From positions 76,918,088 through 76,982,087 of the forward strand of contig NC_090945.1 of NCBI RefSeq assembly GCF_040807025.1: 64,000 nt of DNA. The letters run 5' to 3'. A model generated the notes under the pieces. That model made no database searches and was not told the DNA's origin. It saw only the letters and a list, made by a program, of their open reading frames with translations. Position numbers and translations under genes: made by a program. This DNA is from Struthio camelus. Taxonomy: Eukaryota; Chordata; Aves; Struthioniformes; Struthionidae. Shown here piece by piece: positions 10,601 to 23,339 of the stretch; within the stretch, counting starts at the first letter, position 1; each line of letters starts with the position of its first letter.

Positions 10601-12659
10601 ATATATCTAGCAGGACAGAATCACAAATGCGTGCACTGAATTAGGAAAAAATAAGCACAGTCTAGAGAGAGGAGGATTATGGTAAAGAATTAAAAATGCT
10701 GTCTATCTAACTACAGTGCAATTAGAAATGTGGTTTAGTAAAGCAGAACTATACCATGTAAGTACAGATTCATTTTGGAGCACAGACAGGGATTTCGGTT
10801 CTCTGAAGCATACCAAAACCTCTATGTGCAATTCCTTTTTTTGTTTTGGTTATTGATGTTTCTTGTCTATAGCTTTGCTTCACAGAAGACAGTCACAAAC
10901 AGTACTGCAAAGGCAAAAATAACTAGTTTCTAAAGGCCTCCTCTGTTACTAGACTATTAACAAGTATTTCATTTTCCTCTAAGCCAATCCATTCGATAAA
11001 ACTTTAGCAGTATTTAAATGTTTGGATTTTCAACTACTGCTCGTTTATCAGGCTTAGTTTTCAATTAAGATATCGTACTTGAAACAGCTGTTGATATAAG
11101 TTATGCACACGAGTCACATTGCATGTCACTGGCGTTTAGAAACGAAATCAATTCATTTCATGTTTACAGCCTTCCTGTGAGTAGAACAGGATGATATTTC
11201 CAAAAAACAACAAAACACCCGAACGGCTAGTTATACGTTAAGGTGCACTCACTCATGTTTAAGGCAGCCATTCCGCCTTGTGGTGCTGCTGGGTAGACAT
11301 TTGGTACATTTGTTGTCATGAAATCTGCAATCTGCTGTAAAGCCAATAAGCCTGTTGGGTTCTTTCCTTTCTTAAATTGTTCCTGGATCATAGACTCCAA
11401 TTCTTCACAAAAAGCCTAGCAACAGGATATTGCATATTGTTAAGCATGATTCAAATGAACTTCAACCCTTCACATACAACTTTTTAGCATTTTGATGGAA
11501 ACATCTTACACGTCTTCTAAGAAACAGTTCAGGACAGAGTTAATGGGTGCATACTTGGAACTTCAAAGAGCAACGTTTTCAACAATACGAATATCCCCCC
11601 CCCCGCCCCCCTTTAAAGGAAAGTTCCATAAAATCTTTCTTGAAATAATATCACAACTCATCGAACCTACTAATTTGGATTTCGGGAAGAAGGAGCAGGA
11701 AAACAGCCGATGTGAAAGAATACAAAATCTGAAACTAAAAGTAGTAGAACCAGAAAAGAGAAGGAACGTTACCAACTTGGGACAGTTATCGACAGGAAAA
11801 CGAGAGTCAAAAGGGCATCCAGGTACAGAGAGAGGAACAGCCACCAGAGTTTAGAACTACGCCTAAATTAGGAATTTGTTTTCCTCTTTTTTAAAATTAA
11901 AAAGGAACGGAAACAAGGAGATTTTTACCATTACTGCTAGCTGCTTTTTTGACAAGAACACTGGAATTTATACTGTAAGAAAAGGTCAAGCAATCACTCC
12001 GTAAATCTAAATGAAATGGACTGGTCTCACCTGGCAAACAGTAACTATATCACTGCACCCCTATTCTCAATGAAGGCACGGCACAAAACGTTTTCTATCT
12101 CAAGCCACCCACCAGCTATACAAAAGGAATAAATGTCACAAGAACAGTTTTGTTTTGCTTCTTTTCTCCCTCAGGGAAACTTCTGTACTACCAAACTGCA
12201 ATCACTCACAGTGTGTTATCGTTGACCGATTAAACAGAGAATTCTGAAAACAAGAGTGAGGCTCTGCTTGATGAGTAGACATTAAAATTCAACCAAGACA
12301 ACACGAAAAAATTATACTACAAATGAATACCTGAATAGAAAGGCCAACTAGGCAAGTCAAATGGGTTTAAGACATAATACAATTCTCTAGTTCCACAGAA
12401 ACATTCAAAAAATAGAGAGAGATGATATTTAACACTGTAAAAATGCAGCATTTTCTTTTCTTACTGGGCTTTGAAGAATCATGGAGACTCTCTTCTTCTG
12501 TTCCATCATGTTAAAATCCTGGCGAAGGTCAGGTGCCATATTCCTCTCTCTCAGATAATCTGGGTTATTTTCATCAACGCGATCAAAATATCTCTCTTTA
12601 TGAGGGGCTGTTGTTGGAGGTGGTGGGGTCACCACCGCTGCACCAGAATCACCATTCAT
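1459..12659 (-). CDS. ADD1: Alpha-adducin, N-terminal coding part (8 coding exons, 3' part outside window)
   Basis: The spliced exons at 12465-12659, 11253-11415, 10041-10192, 5839-5919, 3290-3439, 2192-2335, 1944-2042 and 1459-1635 join in frame with GT/AG borders and give about 387 residues that follow vertebrate alpha-adducin almost residue for residue. The protein starts [10 protein letters not shown], which separates it from beta- and gamma-adducin. Adducin is a membrane-skeleton protein that caps fast-growing actin ends and recruits spectrin to actin; alpha pairs with beta or gamma. The part seen is the short N-terminal arm plus the globular class-II-aldolase-like head; the neck, tail and C-terminal MARCKS-like lysine-rich end must lie before base 1, since human alpha-adducin is about 737 residues. 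The aldolase-type histidines survive (HIH at 3308-3316, NHG at 2019-2024). No frameshift or stop was seen. Identification is near certain; only the missing 3' half is unknown. Confidence 0.97.
1944..2042 (-). CDS. ADD1: ADD1 exon 8
   Basis: Thirty-three codons, phase 0, with acceptor TCTCTAG at 2043 and donor ATTCAA|GTAAGA at 1943. It begins [20 protein letters not shown] and ends LVLACEIQ. The NHG histidine (2022-2024) matches the third metal-ligand position of class II aldolases. Confidence 0.97.
2192..2335 (-). CDS. ADD1: ADD1 exon 7
   Basis: Forty-eight codons, phase 0, with acceptor TTTCTCAG at 2336 and donor AGCAAG|GTCAGT at 2191. It runs from [20 protein letters not shown] through the [13 protein letters not shown] stretch to KNLGPKSK. 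It differs from human by only about one residue (Asp for Glu in VDDEEK). Confidence 0.97.
2336..3289. other. ADD1 intron 6
   Basis: Intron of 954 bp between exons 6 and 7. Nothing beyond AT-rich intron sequence and the normal acceptor tract next to 2336 was seen. The neighbouring introns at 1636-1943 and 2043-2191 are shorter and also featureless. Confidence 0.75.
3290..3439 (-). CDS. ADD1: ADD1 exon 6 (aldolase-like HxH)
   Basis: Fifty codons, phase 0, with acceptor TTGTCAG at 3440 and donor GCG|GTAAGC at 3289. It starts [18 protein letters not shown] and ends [10 protein letters not shown]. The HIH pair (codons at 3314-3316 and 3308-3310) sits where class II aldolases hold two metal-binding histidines. 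Adducin has no established aldolase activity, so the retained histidines may be structural. Confidence 0.97.
3569..4725. mobile_element. Probable avian ERVL-type LTR (solo or fragment), boundaries approximate
   Basis: This block differs from its flanks in higher GC and fewer homopolymer runs. It resembles endogenous-retrovirus LTR sequence of the ERVL kind as I remember it from bird genomes, and part of it is repeated at 5143-5238. It has no gag, pol or env reading frame; the short open frames inside it are chance. No target-site duplication could be fixed, and family and orientation are not certain. A comparison with an avian repeat library would decide. Confidence 0.4.
5143..5238. repeat. 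Diverged partial copy of 3760-3850
   Basis: Both stretches share GTAAGAAACAGC, then AAACTTTAC, CTGAAGAG, GGGACCTTT/GAGACCTTTT and CTTGCAAG in the same order and spacing, with scattered substitutions. This marks a repeated element, probably two insertions of one LTR family. Confidence 0.55.
5839..5919 (-). CDS. ADD1: ADD1 exon 5
   Basis: A small exon of 27 codons, phase 0 on both sides, with acceptor TCCTTAG at 5920 and donor CTG|GTAAGT at 5838. It reads [20 protein letters not shown] and then EVTASSL. The first residue is Ala where human has Thr; the rest agrees. It is too short to stand out as an open reading frame and was found by matching the missing head segment. Confidence 0.96.
5920..10040. 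other. ADD1 intron 4
   Basis: Intron of 4.1 kb between exons 4 and 5. AT-rich sequence; no recognisable gene, RNA or well-preserved repeat was seen. A short AATTAACCCACA motif is duplicated near 6094-6125. Confidence 0.7.
10041..10192 (-). CDS. ADD1: ADD1 exon 4
   Basis: The acceptor is CTTTTCAG at 10193 and the donor ATAACA|GTGAGT at 10040. The 152 bases complete a serine codon and add 50 residues, from [10 protein letters not shown] to LIYNHIT. This is the start of the class-II-aldolase/adducin fold ([18 protein letters not shown]). Confidence 0.97.
10193..11252. other. ADD1 intron 3
   Basis: Intron of 1.06 kb between exons 3 and 4; no supported feature inside. Confidence 0.75.
11253..11415 (-). 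CDS. ADD1: ADD1 exon 3
   Basis: The acceptor is TTGCTAG at 11416 and the donor ATGA|GTGAGT at 11252. The 163 bases encode 54 residues plus one base, starting [13 protein letters not shown] and ending GGMAALNM, in phase 1 with the next exon. This part of the head matches mammalian alpha-adducin almost exactly, including the [15 protein letters not shown] stretch. Confidence 0.97.
11416..12464. other. ADD1 intron 2
   Basis: Intron of 1.05 kb between exons 2 and 3. It contains a C-rich run at 11595-11611. Open frames on both strands at 11.49-11.85 kb do not resemble any known protein and overlap each other, so they are taken as chance. Confidence 0.7.
11595..11611. repeat. Poly-C run (G-rich on minus strand)
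   Basis: Ten C, one G, six C. On the transcribed minus strand this is a near-continuous G run. Confidence 0.85.
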
Positions 12660-12677
12660 AGCACAGCTCTAAGGATC
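12465..12677 (-). CDS. ADD1: ADD1 exon 2 (start codon; CDS 12465-12659)
   Basis: The acceptor is ...CCTCCATAG at 12678, after a pyrimidine-rich tract. Eighteen bases of leader precede ATG at 12657-12659. The exon encodes 65 residues, from [10 protein letters not shown] to ILQSP, and ends in phase 0 at a GTAAGA donor (12464). The start is fixed by identity of the first residues to known alpha-adducins. It contains the proline-rich arm (TPPPPTTAP) and the start of the head region ([15 protein letters not shown]). An uninterrupted reading continues past the donor for 11 intronic codons and is not coding. Confidence 0.97.
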
Positions 12678-15600
12678 CTATGGAGGTGGAGGGGAGGGGA
12701 ACAAACGAGATGAAATTATAATTCAGAAACTTCATTTGTGTTTCTTATTTCAGAAGAGTGAGCGTTCTAGTCCACTACAATTAGCACGGCTCACCAAACA
12801 CAGAAGTCGTACTTGTGCAGCTGGTTAGCATTTTTTTTGGAAGGAGAAATACAACATTTTTAAAATACAAGATTAAATAGTAGGTGATTATATATGCAAA
12901 AACATCTATACCACATACACGCTGCACAAAACTGCTATAAAAGCTCTCATTTAAACCACTTGGAAGTCTTTAAGCTGTATACATGGCTACAGAATTCCTG
13001 CTGAGCTGTAAGAGCTGATCATTACATCTGAACCATAATCCTTTATATAAACAAATGAAACAGTTTGATTTTCAGAAGCATAGAAGTCCTTTAAGATCTT
13101 CCTACAGTCAATGATAGGAGAGGTTCAACACGATCACTGTCTAAAATTACTGGCTCTTTTTTTGTCTTAAAAAGTTAAGGAAGACATAAAAGATTATTGT
13201 ATAAATCAGAATTCAAATCATTAAGGAAAAGAAGAATATAGGTACGTTCTCTAATAAAAAGAATCATGATCACCAAACAAGGCTCAGATTCCAAACAAAT
13301 TTCTGTAAAGATGCTCAAAAACACTGATTCTAAAACCTGAAATGTCCTTTTCACAAATAGATTACTACTTTCGCTTCATTCTACAATGTGTCCGTCAGTG
13401 CATTAGCACGTGTTTTTTGGAATCTGGTAACAATATATACATACAACCCTCTCACCCCCTGGCCAAAGGTCACTTGAGTTTTACAGACTGTAATAAAACA
13501 ATTGCATGTACCAGCTACGCAGTCTGGAAATGCAGCTTGTATGGCTTGTACACGTTTCCACCTTTCACTCACAATAATCCCTTTGTGTAACATTATCCCT
13601 ATTGTCTGGATACAACGTTAAAATCTTCATTCAAAAAAAAAAATTTAGAAGCTTTTTTGGAAGCTTTCCAAGGACAAGCAACCAGTTTAACAAAGCCAGC
13701 CTTGCAACACCTTGAGACTGCTCCAGGTACTTAGCATTGAAAAATTAAATTCAAGCTATTTCCGAGAAAACGATTTTCTTCAAACATCATACATGACTAA
13801 AAGCGTCACCAACACAACTCGTACCTCACTGAACTAATAAAAGTATTGATGTAGGAATGGCTCGCTTGTTCAGCAAGCTGCAATCACGTACATTCTGAAC
13901 AAAACACGCAAGGTCGAAATTCCTCACCCACAGGCACGTAACAACTTTACCCCGAAAAGAAGCCGAGAGAAGCTAGGTGGTCTTTTCCTGGAAGTGCAGG
14001 AAGAGAGGAAGGGAATAAAGTGGCAGGATCCAGTTCCCTGTCCCAGGAAGGCGAAACAACAGACTAATTTCAATCATGCCAGCTGAGACTGGGGATTCAG
14101 GTAGGTAGGAAAACACTGATTTATACAGCCAGTTTCATTATACATTTATACTTCACTTTCAGGAGTACCATTAAAATCTGCTGATTCTATCACGCTAATG
14201 CACTTTTTGCTATGTAAGAGGAAACACTGTATCTAGCTTCATTTAAGTAACGACTGATCCTCTACACGTTCTGCCTACCAGTGAGATAGATTTATTTTTT
14301 AAACTATTTTTAGATTTTGCTCAGTGACTCACCTTAAACACTACTTGGCTGTGAAGTGCAGTTTGATTAGACACAGAGAAGAGGCAAGTTTTACAGAAGT
14401 TATTTTGACATGCAGATTATTTGCAGTTCATTAAAGAAAGTCACCACAGCAAATAACTACTTCAAGACTTCAGAATTAGTGTCTCGTTCTCTTGATTCCT
14501 ACGTTAGGAAACAAGCATCTCCGCCTTCTCAAAGCCCAGCTGGTTTCATCTATCGGAATAAGCTATTGACTGGACTGAATCAGTCAAATATAACGAGCTA
14601 CAGGTGGGTTCTTCCTGCAATCTGCTAAAGAGGACAGTACGATCAAAACCTGCGTTAGCATCTCAGAAACTCAGGTTTTACATGCTCCATGATTCCCACC
14701 CAATGAGTTGCTAAATAAATTTATAAGTAGAAGTGCACTGTTTAAAGTATTCCATTTTAAATCAATAAGTTTAGGCTTTAAAACTGAAACTTGCAATAAT
14801 ACTGTTTGTTTTTTTTTAAATAAGCACGTATACACATTTTTATTATTGTTTTTACTTTTTTTTAGTTACTAGTTTTCCTCCATCCAGGAGGAAACATCAG
14901 ATATAGAAAATGGAAACAATACTTTCATCCACAAGAAAAATCATTCCAGGTTTTAGAGCTAGAAAGTTTTAAGCTACTCCAGTTATAATGCAGGAGCTGC
15001 CTTTCCTTCGTCAGCTTCAGCCCTCTACACGTCCTTCACACATCCTTCTGAATTCTCTTCCTCTTCACAACTGCCAGTCTCCACTGTCCACCATCTCACA
15101 ACACAAGATGCTTTCAAACACCCTGAACTGCTTTCCACGACCCCTCTTCTGAGCTGTTGTCTACCCCGCTACCTCTATGCTCTGCTTCTCAAGAAGCAGA
15201 AAAACTGATCCAAAAAAAAAAACAAACAACAAAAAACAAGAGCAAAAAAAAAACCCAAAACCACCAAATCAAACCACCTGTGTTACAAATGAATAACAGT
15301 TTGCAGATCCAAACATACGGCTTATTCTTAGACTGCTCCAAGTGAGGTACTATTTATTAAGTCTTAATTTCACCACTCTCCATTTATCACAAGGACTAAC
15401 AGAGTTTAGAATCAGTATAAAGGCAAGTCCGCAAACAAAGACAAATGAAACTGCTCAAGTAGATCAAAATTGATGCAGCCTTCTATTGAGTCTAGTCCCA
15501 AACACATATTTACTTCAAAGGAAAACATTTGAAAACTATCAATTTCCAATGCAACATCACCACCACCAAAAAAGATGGTCTACTTCCTTCTCCTGCCTGC

Positions 15601-16896
15601 TACAGCATCCAACTTTCAGAATTTACTGAAGTGCAGCATTCTGCCTTGCGCATATGCGTATGTGCATCCTTATTTACAGGAGAGTACATAAACACACCTA
15701 CACGCATAATTACGCTTTTAATTACGCTACACTTTTAATTTACACTAATTTCAAAACATTTTCAGAGTGTCTAAAGCTCTCTTCAAAGGAATTACACAGT
15801 CACTTCAAAGTTTCTTACTCAACTTGGAAAGAAGTTAGCCCTTAACACCTTGCACAGTCAATACCAAAACGGGACCCCAGTGTCTTGCCAAAGTTGTCTC
15901 GCTCCTTCACCCTCCTATCAACTGGCATTTACGGTGGTCTTGGAAAGCCATTACTGCTTCGCCACTAGATAGTGGCAATAATTTAACAGGAAATTCAATG
16001 TTTAACATTAAGTGATCATTTTAAATCTGAAGGTAAACATAAGTTTTATAGTTCAGTTCCGGATATCCCAAATTAATGGCACGCCATCTCCCCGTGTGGT
16101 CTAATTGTTTTAATGTAACCGTAACAGTAATTGTTTATTTTAATGACTGTCAGCTACTGATGATAAGGTAATGATTTTTCAAACTAGAAACGTGTTGGAC
16201 AACTTTTTGCAAAACCCACTGAAATTTCTTCATGAACTTCCTCAGACAACCCTTTGACTGGAAGGTATGATGGACTCTCCAGTATGAACTTCAATAACGT
16301 AAAACCAGATAGTAAATAAAATTAATCTGAACAGACTATTAAACTGAACACACACTGGGAAAACGGCTGATGGTACAATAAACTAGAAAAACATACTGAA
16401 AACCACAACAGGCTGCCCAAACATTACACAAAATGTAAGGCTCTGTTCACACCCACAAAGCTTCAGCTTCGGCACAGCTCTTTTCTGGTATCGTTTACTA
16501 TAGCTCCCAAGTAAGATAAGCTATAATGTCAAAAGACTTTTTTCCACGATAACTGTTTTTATGTGAGAGCCTCTGCTAACACGACTGTGTCAGCAAAAAA
16601 AACCCACCACACCCTTAACTGAAAAAGCTGTAGCTGGAAAACGTAAGCGGATAAAAAGCCCTTCTCTTGGAAATAGTCATTTCCAAATATAAAGAGACAG
16701 TGAGAGAGAACATCATAAATTACTAGGGGAAAAAAATTCATAAAATTCAAATCACAACTTGTAATAACTGAAGCATTATCCTTACAATACGTGCGTGTAT
16801 ACATATACACACATACTACATATTCTGATAAACCACTGCAACCAATGGGAAACACTAAACCAATTCAAAGCATACCATATTCATCACATGGTACAT

Positions 16897-16918
16897 AGTA
16901 TATGTGTACACATATACT
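16897..16918. repeat. Perfect 22-bp palindrome
   Basis: AGTATATGTGT is followed directly by its complement ACACATATACT, with no spacer. It is made of alternating purine-pyrimidine steps and lies near TATACACACA-type sequence at 16798-16815. Confidence 0.7.
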
Positions 16919-18400
16919 AACTATATACAGGTTGTTTGTAAAATAGTTTTTAATCGGGAAACCTGCTTTATAAAGTTTAGTGAATTTACAGAAAAGGAAC
17001 ATTTGTTTCTGAAAGCATTTTCTGAAATCAGTATTAATATTTTGGGTTACTTTTATCTTTCAAAATCCCCTTCCTCCCCACCCTCTTCTGCCCCTAGAGC
17101 TAGTTTCACCACTGTGTTAACCTGAGAGGGAGCAGCGTTACAAAGTTAAATTTAAGAAAAGCAGAAAATTTTAGAACAGGAATGCCATAAAACTGTTCAC
17201 ATCAACATCCGGAAACAAGAAAACTTTCATCCTTGAAACAGTTCACGTTCCTCTGTATTCAGTCTGGAGAGCAGGGTGATGCATATATATATTTAAAGAA
17301 CTTTGTCAATACAGCAAATAATAGCCAGTAAGAATTAAATCTAAAGGAGAAAAAAAAAAGAAAAAAGAAATAAATAAATTTAAAACATAGCGTATTTCAC
17401 TTATTTAACTTATTTTAATTCTTGGAAGTTGGGCTAGCTCTATGTGATTATGCCTCAAGTAATGCGTAAACCCAGTGTTTCTTAATCTGTGCATTATAAA
17501 TATTATGGGAACCTTGAGAGGATCAAAAATGGCTCACAACCGTACACTAGCTAGAGACCAGCTAACTGCATTTGGTGGAGGAACTGAGTCGTTGCAATAT
17601 AACGTTCCCATGCTTTTTTACAGTAATTAGTTACTACTTATTTGTTGTTCCTCCACACCTTGAGGAAAATAATTCCTACTAAGGCTGCAGTCCCATAAGC
17701 TATGGAACTAATCTAATGGCTCACTGCCACCAAAAGGACTGACCACACCTCTCCAACCAGCGAGACTTTAAATCTGCTGATTCTGACCCATTAAAAACAC
17801 AAGCATGCGCGCACACACGCACATACCCCCGAGAAGCAGGAAGGAGGTTATCTCAAAAAGACAAAGGAAACCCAAAAGGCTTCTAGGGACTTTGAAAAAC
17901 ACTCCAGCTTTAAGAGAGCTCGCATACATAAGCTGGAAATACTACCATCTCTGCCTCCCATTTAGGAGATTTTGATCAAAACGTTAGGAGGGGAAAAAAA
18001 CAAAATCAACATAAACAAAAATCTACCCTCTTCCTGCCAACTAGCAAAATTTTGCACAAAAGAAGACGCGAGCGAAATGTAAGGATGGGAGCTTGTACTC
18101 GATTTGCGAGTAGGCGAGCAGAATACTTCAGAATCTAGAGCTGCCCTGAGAATCCCAGCCACTAACTGCGAAGGCGCTGGGAACCCGCTTCCAGAACGTA
18201 TAGCTCCTGAGACCTGTTTTGACAATGATGCTGTGATTTCCTTTGTATCTGCTGGGTTTTTTCCCCCCCCCCCTCACGATTCTTTCAAAAAAGCTCTCCT
18301 CTCGCACCAGGGACATCACTATGCCACTAAGTCCTAACAGAAATCTACTGACGTGAACATAGATAGACAAGAATTTTACCAGGGAAGGGATGAAGGACAG

Positions 18401-18428
18401 TGTGTTTGGGGTGGGGGTGGGGGGGGAA
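18401..18428 (+). repeat. G-rich tract
   Basis: Runs of 4, 5 and 8 G separated by single T (GGGGTGGGGGTGGGGGGGG). It can supply four G-tracts for a quadruplex on the plus strand, the non-template strand's complement for ADD1. Confidence 0.7.
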
Positions 18429-21400
18429 CTGTTTTCCTCACCTTTGTTTAAGCAGCAGTCTTTGAGGAGTAAATAAGTTACCTAAAAGGCATTCACAGAA
18501 GTCACACAACAGACAGCATGCTGGCAGGGGGAAGGAAAGGAGCTCTGTTTTGGGATACAAACAGTAAAGGATGGGGAAAGAACAGGGAAAGGATAATTTT
18601 ATGGCAAAGGAAAGGGAGGCACGGGTACTGCGAACAGCTATGGCATAAAGTTAAAACTACTGCAAGGGGAAAGTTATGAGGTCACAGGTGGGAGCGAGGG
18701 AAAGGACTGAGAGAACGCGTGGGTGTTACTCCACTGGGGCATCAAGAAACCTGAGAGCTAACTGAGGAATTGTGAAGAGCCTTAGAGGTTATGAGCAGTG
18801 TGCAAAACGCAAGTCAGTGAGGAGATGGAGAACACTCATCCATAGAAAACAAGGTTTCATTATCATTTGGTATCTGGGGAAACAAAAAAAAAAAAGTTGT
18901 TTGCAAATTCGCACTGTTACACTTTACTTAATATTTTGGAATTTTCTGTATTTTTTCCAATTTTCCTTTACTTTTAACACTTGCTGACCTTGCCCCTTGA
19001 AAAGTTAACATAACTATATAATAGGGAAACAGACTATTGATGATCTGCATTAGTTTCCATCATTTTCAGTGAGAACACTTTGGCACCAACAACCTTGGAT
19101 TTGTTCTTGCCATTTCAAATGTTTCCTATTGAAGATTTAAAAGGAAAAGTTGGCACTATCTTAGGAAGTCCGAGAACAAAGAAAGTAAATTCATGACTGT
19201 ACTACTGAGGAGAAAATGCACTTAACATCATGAACAACCATATTCTTTTTTAGCAAAAGTTCCTAGCTCATGCATCTTCAAAATTTCCTCTGCTCTTTGT
19301 TTTCAAACAGGAAGAGGTTGTTTCACAAACAAGAACACTTATTTAGCTCGTACTGAATGCAGCCTTCATCATCTTGCTCACTACTAACAGAGATACTCTG
19401 CAAGTTAAATACAGGACTCTCCAAAATCAGAGCAATCCAATTACAAGCATATCTCACAAAGTAATGCATTTGAGATGGGTAATATTGTGCCTTAGTATCT
19501 ATGACATGAGGAAAAGGAGGGGAAAAAACCAAAACCACAATATCCAACCCCCCCCAAAACCCACACACCATGAGATCGGGTCATAAAAAAAACTTACCTA
19601 AAAATGCATTTACTTTGCCAGCAAGTAATTCTTATTTTTACCTTCTCCAAAACACTGAAATCAGAGGACTAGCAGCGTGGGCTATGAGTAACCACAAGGT
19701 TACATTGCAGAGCTGCCAAAAATTAATTCGGGCAGACTGGAATCCTCAAACTATACAAAATAGTGAACATTAATATCACTTTTTTAAACATGGTACTATT
19801 TCCTCTACTGAAGGCCATCAACATTTCTCATCGTGTTATTTCCAATACTTGCATTAAAAAAAAAACAAAACAAACAAACTGGTAAAAAAAAAAACAAACC
19901 AAGCTGGAAGCCTGCTTCAAATTAGACATACGATTGCAACCCCATATGAAGGACAAGAATCTTTTTAACAGAAATGTTGTAACAGCAGATAGTCGTAGGC
20001 AGGAAGAATAACCTATGATAAATTAGAAAAAAAACAGCTTGTAGATTTTGATGTTTTACCTCTCAAATTATTTCCTTCCTGTATGTTGCTACTAAACAGG
20101 TTTTCTAGGCTGCTATGCAAGAACACATTTAATGAGCTATAGGTAAATCACAGTGCTAATTAGGTCAGGTTCTTAAACATTTCAAACATTATCTAGTTTT
20201 ACTAAATTGGCATAAATCCATCTGAAATTTATGCCAGAGTTTACCTGGACATATTTAGCTGGAATATTGCTTAAATACAGCTGTCTAAATACCCCAGAAC
20301 ATATACATAATTAAGTCCTTTCAAATCAAAGAGGGTAGACACCAATATTACAATTACACAAAAAGCTAAGACAAAGAAAGGTAATTTTTCTTCTTCTGCG
20401 CTTCCATGATTTGGGCAACCACTGTATCCTAAAGATCACTCTACAGAAAGCTGGAAAGGATGTTCAGGAAGAAACACCATACCACACTGCATATTATTTC
20501 CTTGGGTATCTGATACCAGCCACTGCAGAAGAGGTGGGAGTAAGCTGGACTCACCATTGTTCTGACTCAGAATAGCCATTTTTAACTTAAACCATTCTTT
20601 AACGTGATTTATGTTAAAATCTGGATTCGCTGGAGGGAAATCTGAAATGGAAGTAGACAAACTACGTAGGCAATTTTACTCCACTTCTTAGCAACTGAGG
20701 AAACAAAATTGCTCCCAAAAGTATGAATTCTGGAAGCGCATCATCTCCTTCTTCTACAATAGAAAGAGCATTCATTCCCAAATCCAAATCCCTCCTTGGG
20801 AGAGGAGTGGAGAAAGCTCAGATACCTGCCAAACAGCTCACTCCAAGCTAATTAAAAAAGAAAAAAAATGCACCTTCCTAGATGGAAGATAACCTGGATA
20901 TCTGGATGAATACACAATACAGTTAGTGACTTATTTCTATCAGATTGCCACTGGAGAGTTGAGGACGCAGACCAAGAAAAAGGAGTCAACATCCTTAACG
21001 TTATTATGAGTTATACCGTTAATACAGGCAATGAGCACTAACAGAACAGTTCAGGCGTTTTTAAGAAATGGAGTTCTCAATGCAGAAAACCTGACTCAGA
21101 CTTCAAGAACAGTAGCACCTGAAGGACAGGCTCAGCATCTTGCTATGACGTAGCCTCTATACACAAGTCAGAAGATCTGTCAGACCATTATGATGAGAAT
21201 ACAGCTCAGCACCACTACGTCTACTAGAATAATTTCCTCTCTACGTAGACTTCAACTGTTATACTAGTGCAGGCATTAAGGACTATACACATTTGTAATA
21301 ATCTTAGTTCTATCTTCTTAGTACCAGCTTCCAATTTGTTAAGGCCCAGGAACTCACACAGCATCACATTAGTGAACAGCTGTGTTTGCATGGAAGCAGG

Positions 21401-23339
21401 ACTAATTCAGGGGAAAAAAACAGCCTGGGGGGGACGGGAGAGATAAAGATAGTCTCATGGTTAAAAACTGTAGTCACACTACCAAAAGCTCTAAGCCAGC
21501 AGTTTAGGTTAAAGATCAGTCTAAACATGTATTCCTAAAAAAGGAAAAGAATCCACAGCCCAAGGTAAACGACATGTTGCGGAACAACCTTATTGTGGCT
21601 ATTGACAGAGACACAAAAAACAGAAGTTTCACTAAAACAAAATGGAGTGCTTTATAACAGACAAAACTCCTCACACAGAGGTATTTTCCTGAGCCTAGTT
21701 TCTGATTAACGGCTTATGGTTTTTTCTGTCAGTCCTCAGACTACACCTAGCTTGAGGGAAAGACATAAGGTGTCTCCTTATTACCTCGTCACAGCTAAAG
21801 AAATTTTTCTGTTAAACAGTTGTATGCTTCTAATGGAGTAATTCCTTACTGCACAGAATACAGAATTAGCTTAGCTGTAAAAAAAAGGATAATACTTAGA
21901 AAGACAAAAGATTTGTTACAAATTGCTTTTCTTCTGAAAGACCCACGGAAACCTTGATAAGAGCAAAGAAGTGCAGCAGTGCAGCAAAGTGATATTTTTT
22001 GGTTAGCTACCCCCATTTGTATGGAGAACAACAGATTAGAAGAAAGCAATAAAGAACAAATCTCAGCAGAGAGGTGGCAGGAGGTAAATAAGAAAAGGTG
22101 GGAAGAAGTCGTTGCAACAATCTGAGAATGAAAATAGGGAAAGAGATTAAAAAAAGAAAGAACCTTGAAACTGTTAACGCCTGTCTCCTATTGACCAAGT
22201 CCCTTGTTTCTTCCCCATCGCAACCTTTTCACTTCCATTTGTCTCTTTAGATCATTTCCTTCTCCGATTTTCCTGCTAAGCAGATTCCTTTTAAGTTTAC
22301 ACCACAAACAACAGAACAGGCCTTTCTGGCCTCCAAGATACTGCTAAAGACATACGGTTTCAAATCGATTAACTAATTCAGCATCCTAATTACCTTGCTT
22401 TCACTTTTTGGATTCAGTAATGCACTCTACTTTTCCCAAGTTGTTTCTGTACAGCATATCCGGCAAGGTTCATGAAAGACTAAGAGGAGCAATGGCAGAA
22501 ATCGTAATATACAACGTTACACTGTTCATGTAACAGGTAACAGAAAGATGTTCTTTAAATACATACCTTAAGCCATATACACCTTCAGCTTACCTACTGA
22601 CACCCTAAGAGCTTCCCAAATGCATGAAAAGCTTTGTATACAAATGTGAAAAGAGGAATTTCAGCAGCGCCTTTTTGCATTTCTTCAGGCACAATGTGAC
22701 AGCATGAACTGTGCAAGCTATCATAAATTATTCACTGTCTGCCTCTTACCAATGGTTACAGGTAGGAATGGCTGTGGAGACACTTCCCCTTTTTACTACT
22801 TCTGTGGCTAATTAGCCCCCAAAATAACCCCTCATAGCTGAGTGAGAAACACGGGCTTCAGTGTTATGGTTCAGAACAGTATCATGGTTTTAAAATAAAC
22901 TGCTTTCATGGAGTTGCTCCCACACTGAGACTGAATTTGCTGCATGCTGAACCTGCACTTAAAGTGCTCCAGAATGAGTCCTCATAAGCACAATGCCAAA
23001 TAAAGTCTGCCAAATACTGCAGAAACCGCCATTTTATTTTGGAAGTTTGACTTCCAGTTCAAATGAGCTTTTAAAGTAAAAGCACAAAGAATTATCGAAT
23101 TAACAGTATAATTCCATAAAACTCAATTTAGCAAAGCTAATGCAAAGGAGTACAATTGGGGACAGAAACGTAAGTCAGAACTACTCAGTGCTGAAAAAGC
23201 AAGACCAGAACTCAATTCTGGAGCTATTATAAATCACTAACATGACCTGCAGACACAATGCTGTGGCCCACTGGTCTACTGCAAAATCAAATAAAACAAA
23301 GAATATCAAGTAGTAAAATTAGCTTCCCTAACTTTGAAA

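Noticed and set aside
11492..11854. 120-codon plus-strand frame and an overlapping minus-strand frame
   Set aside because: They lie inside ADD1 intron 2, overlap each other and span a poly-C run; no recognisable domain.
1459..12659. Beta- or gamma-adducin instead of alpha
   Set aside because: The N-terminus [10 protein letters not shown] and the [13 protein letters not shown] linker are those of alpha-adducin, and synteny with SH3BP2 agrees.
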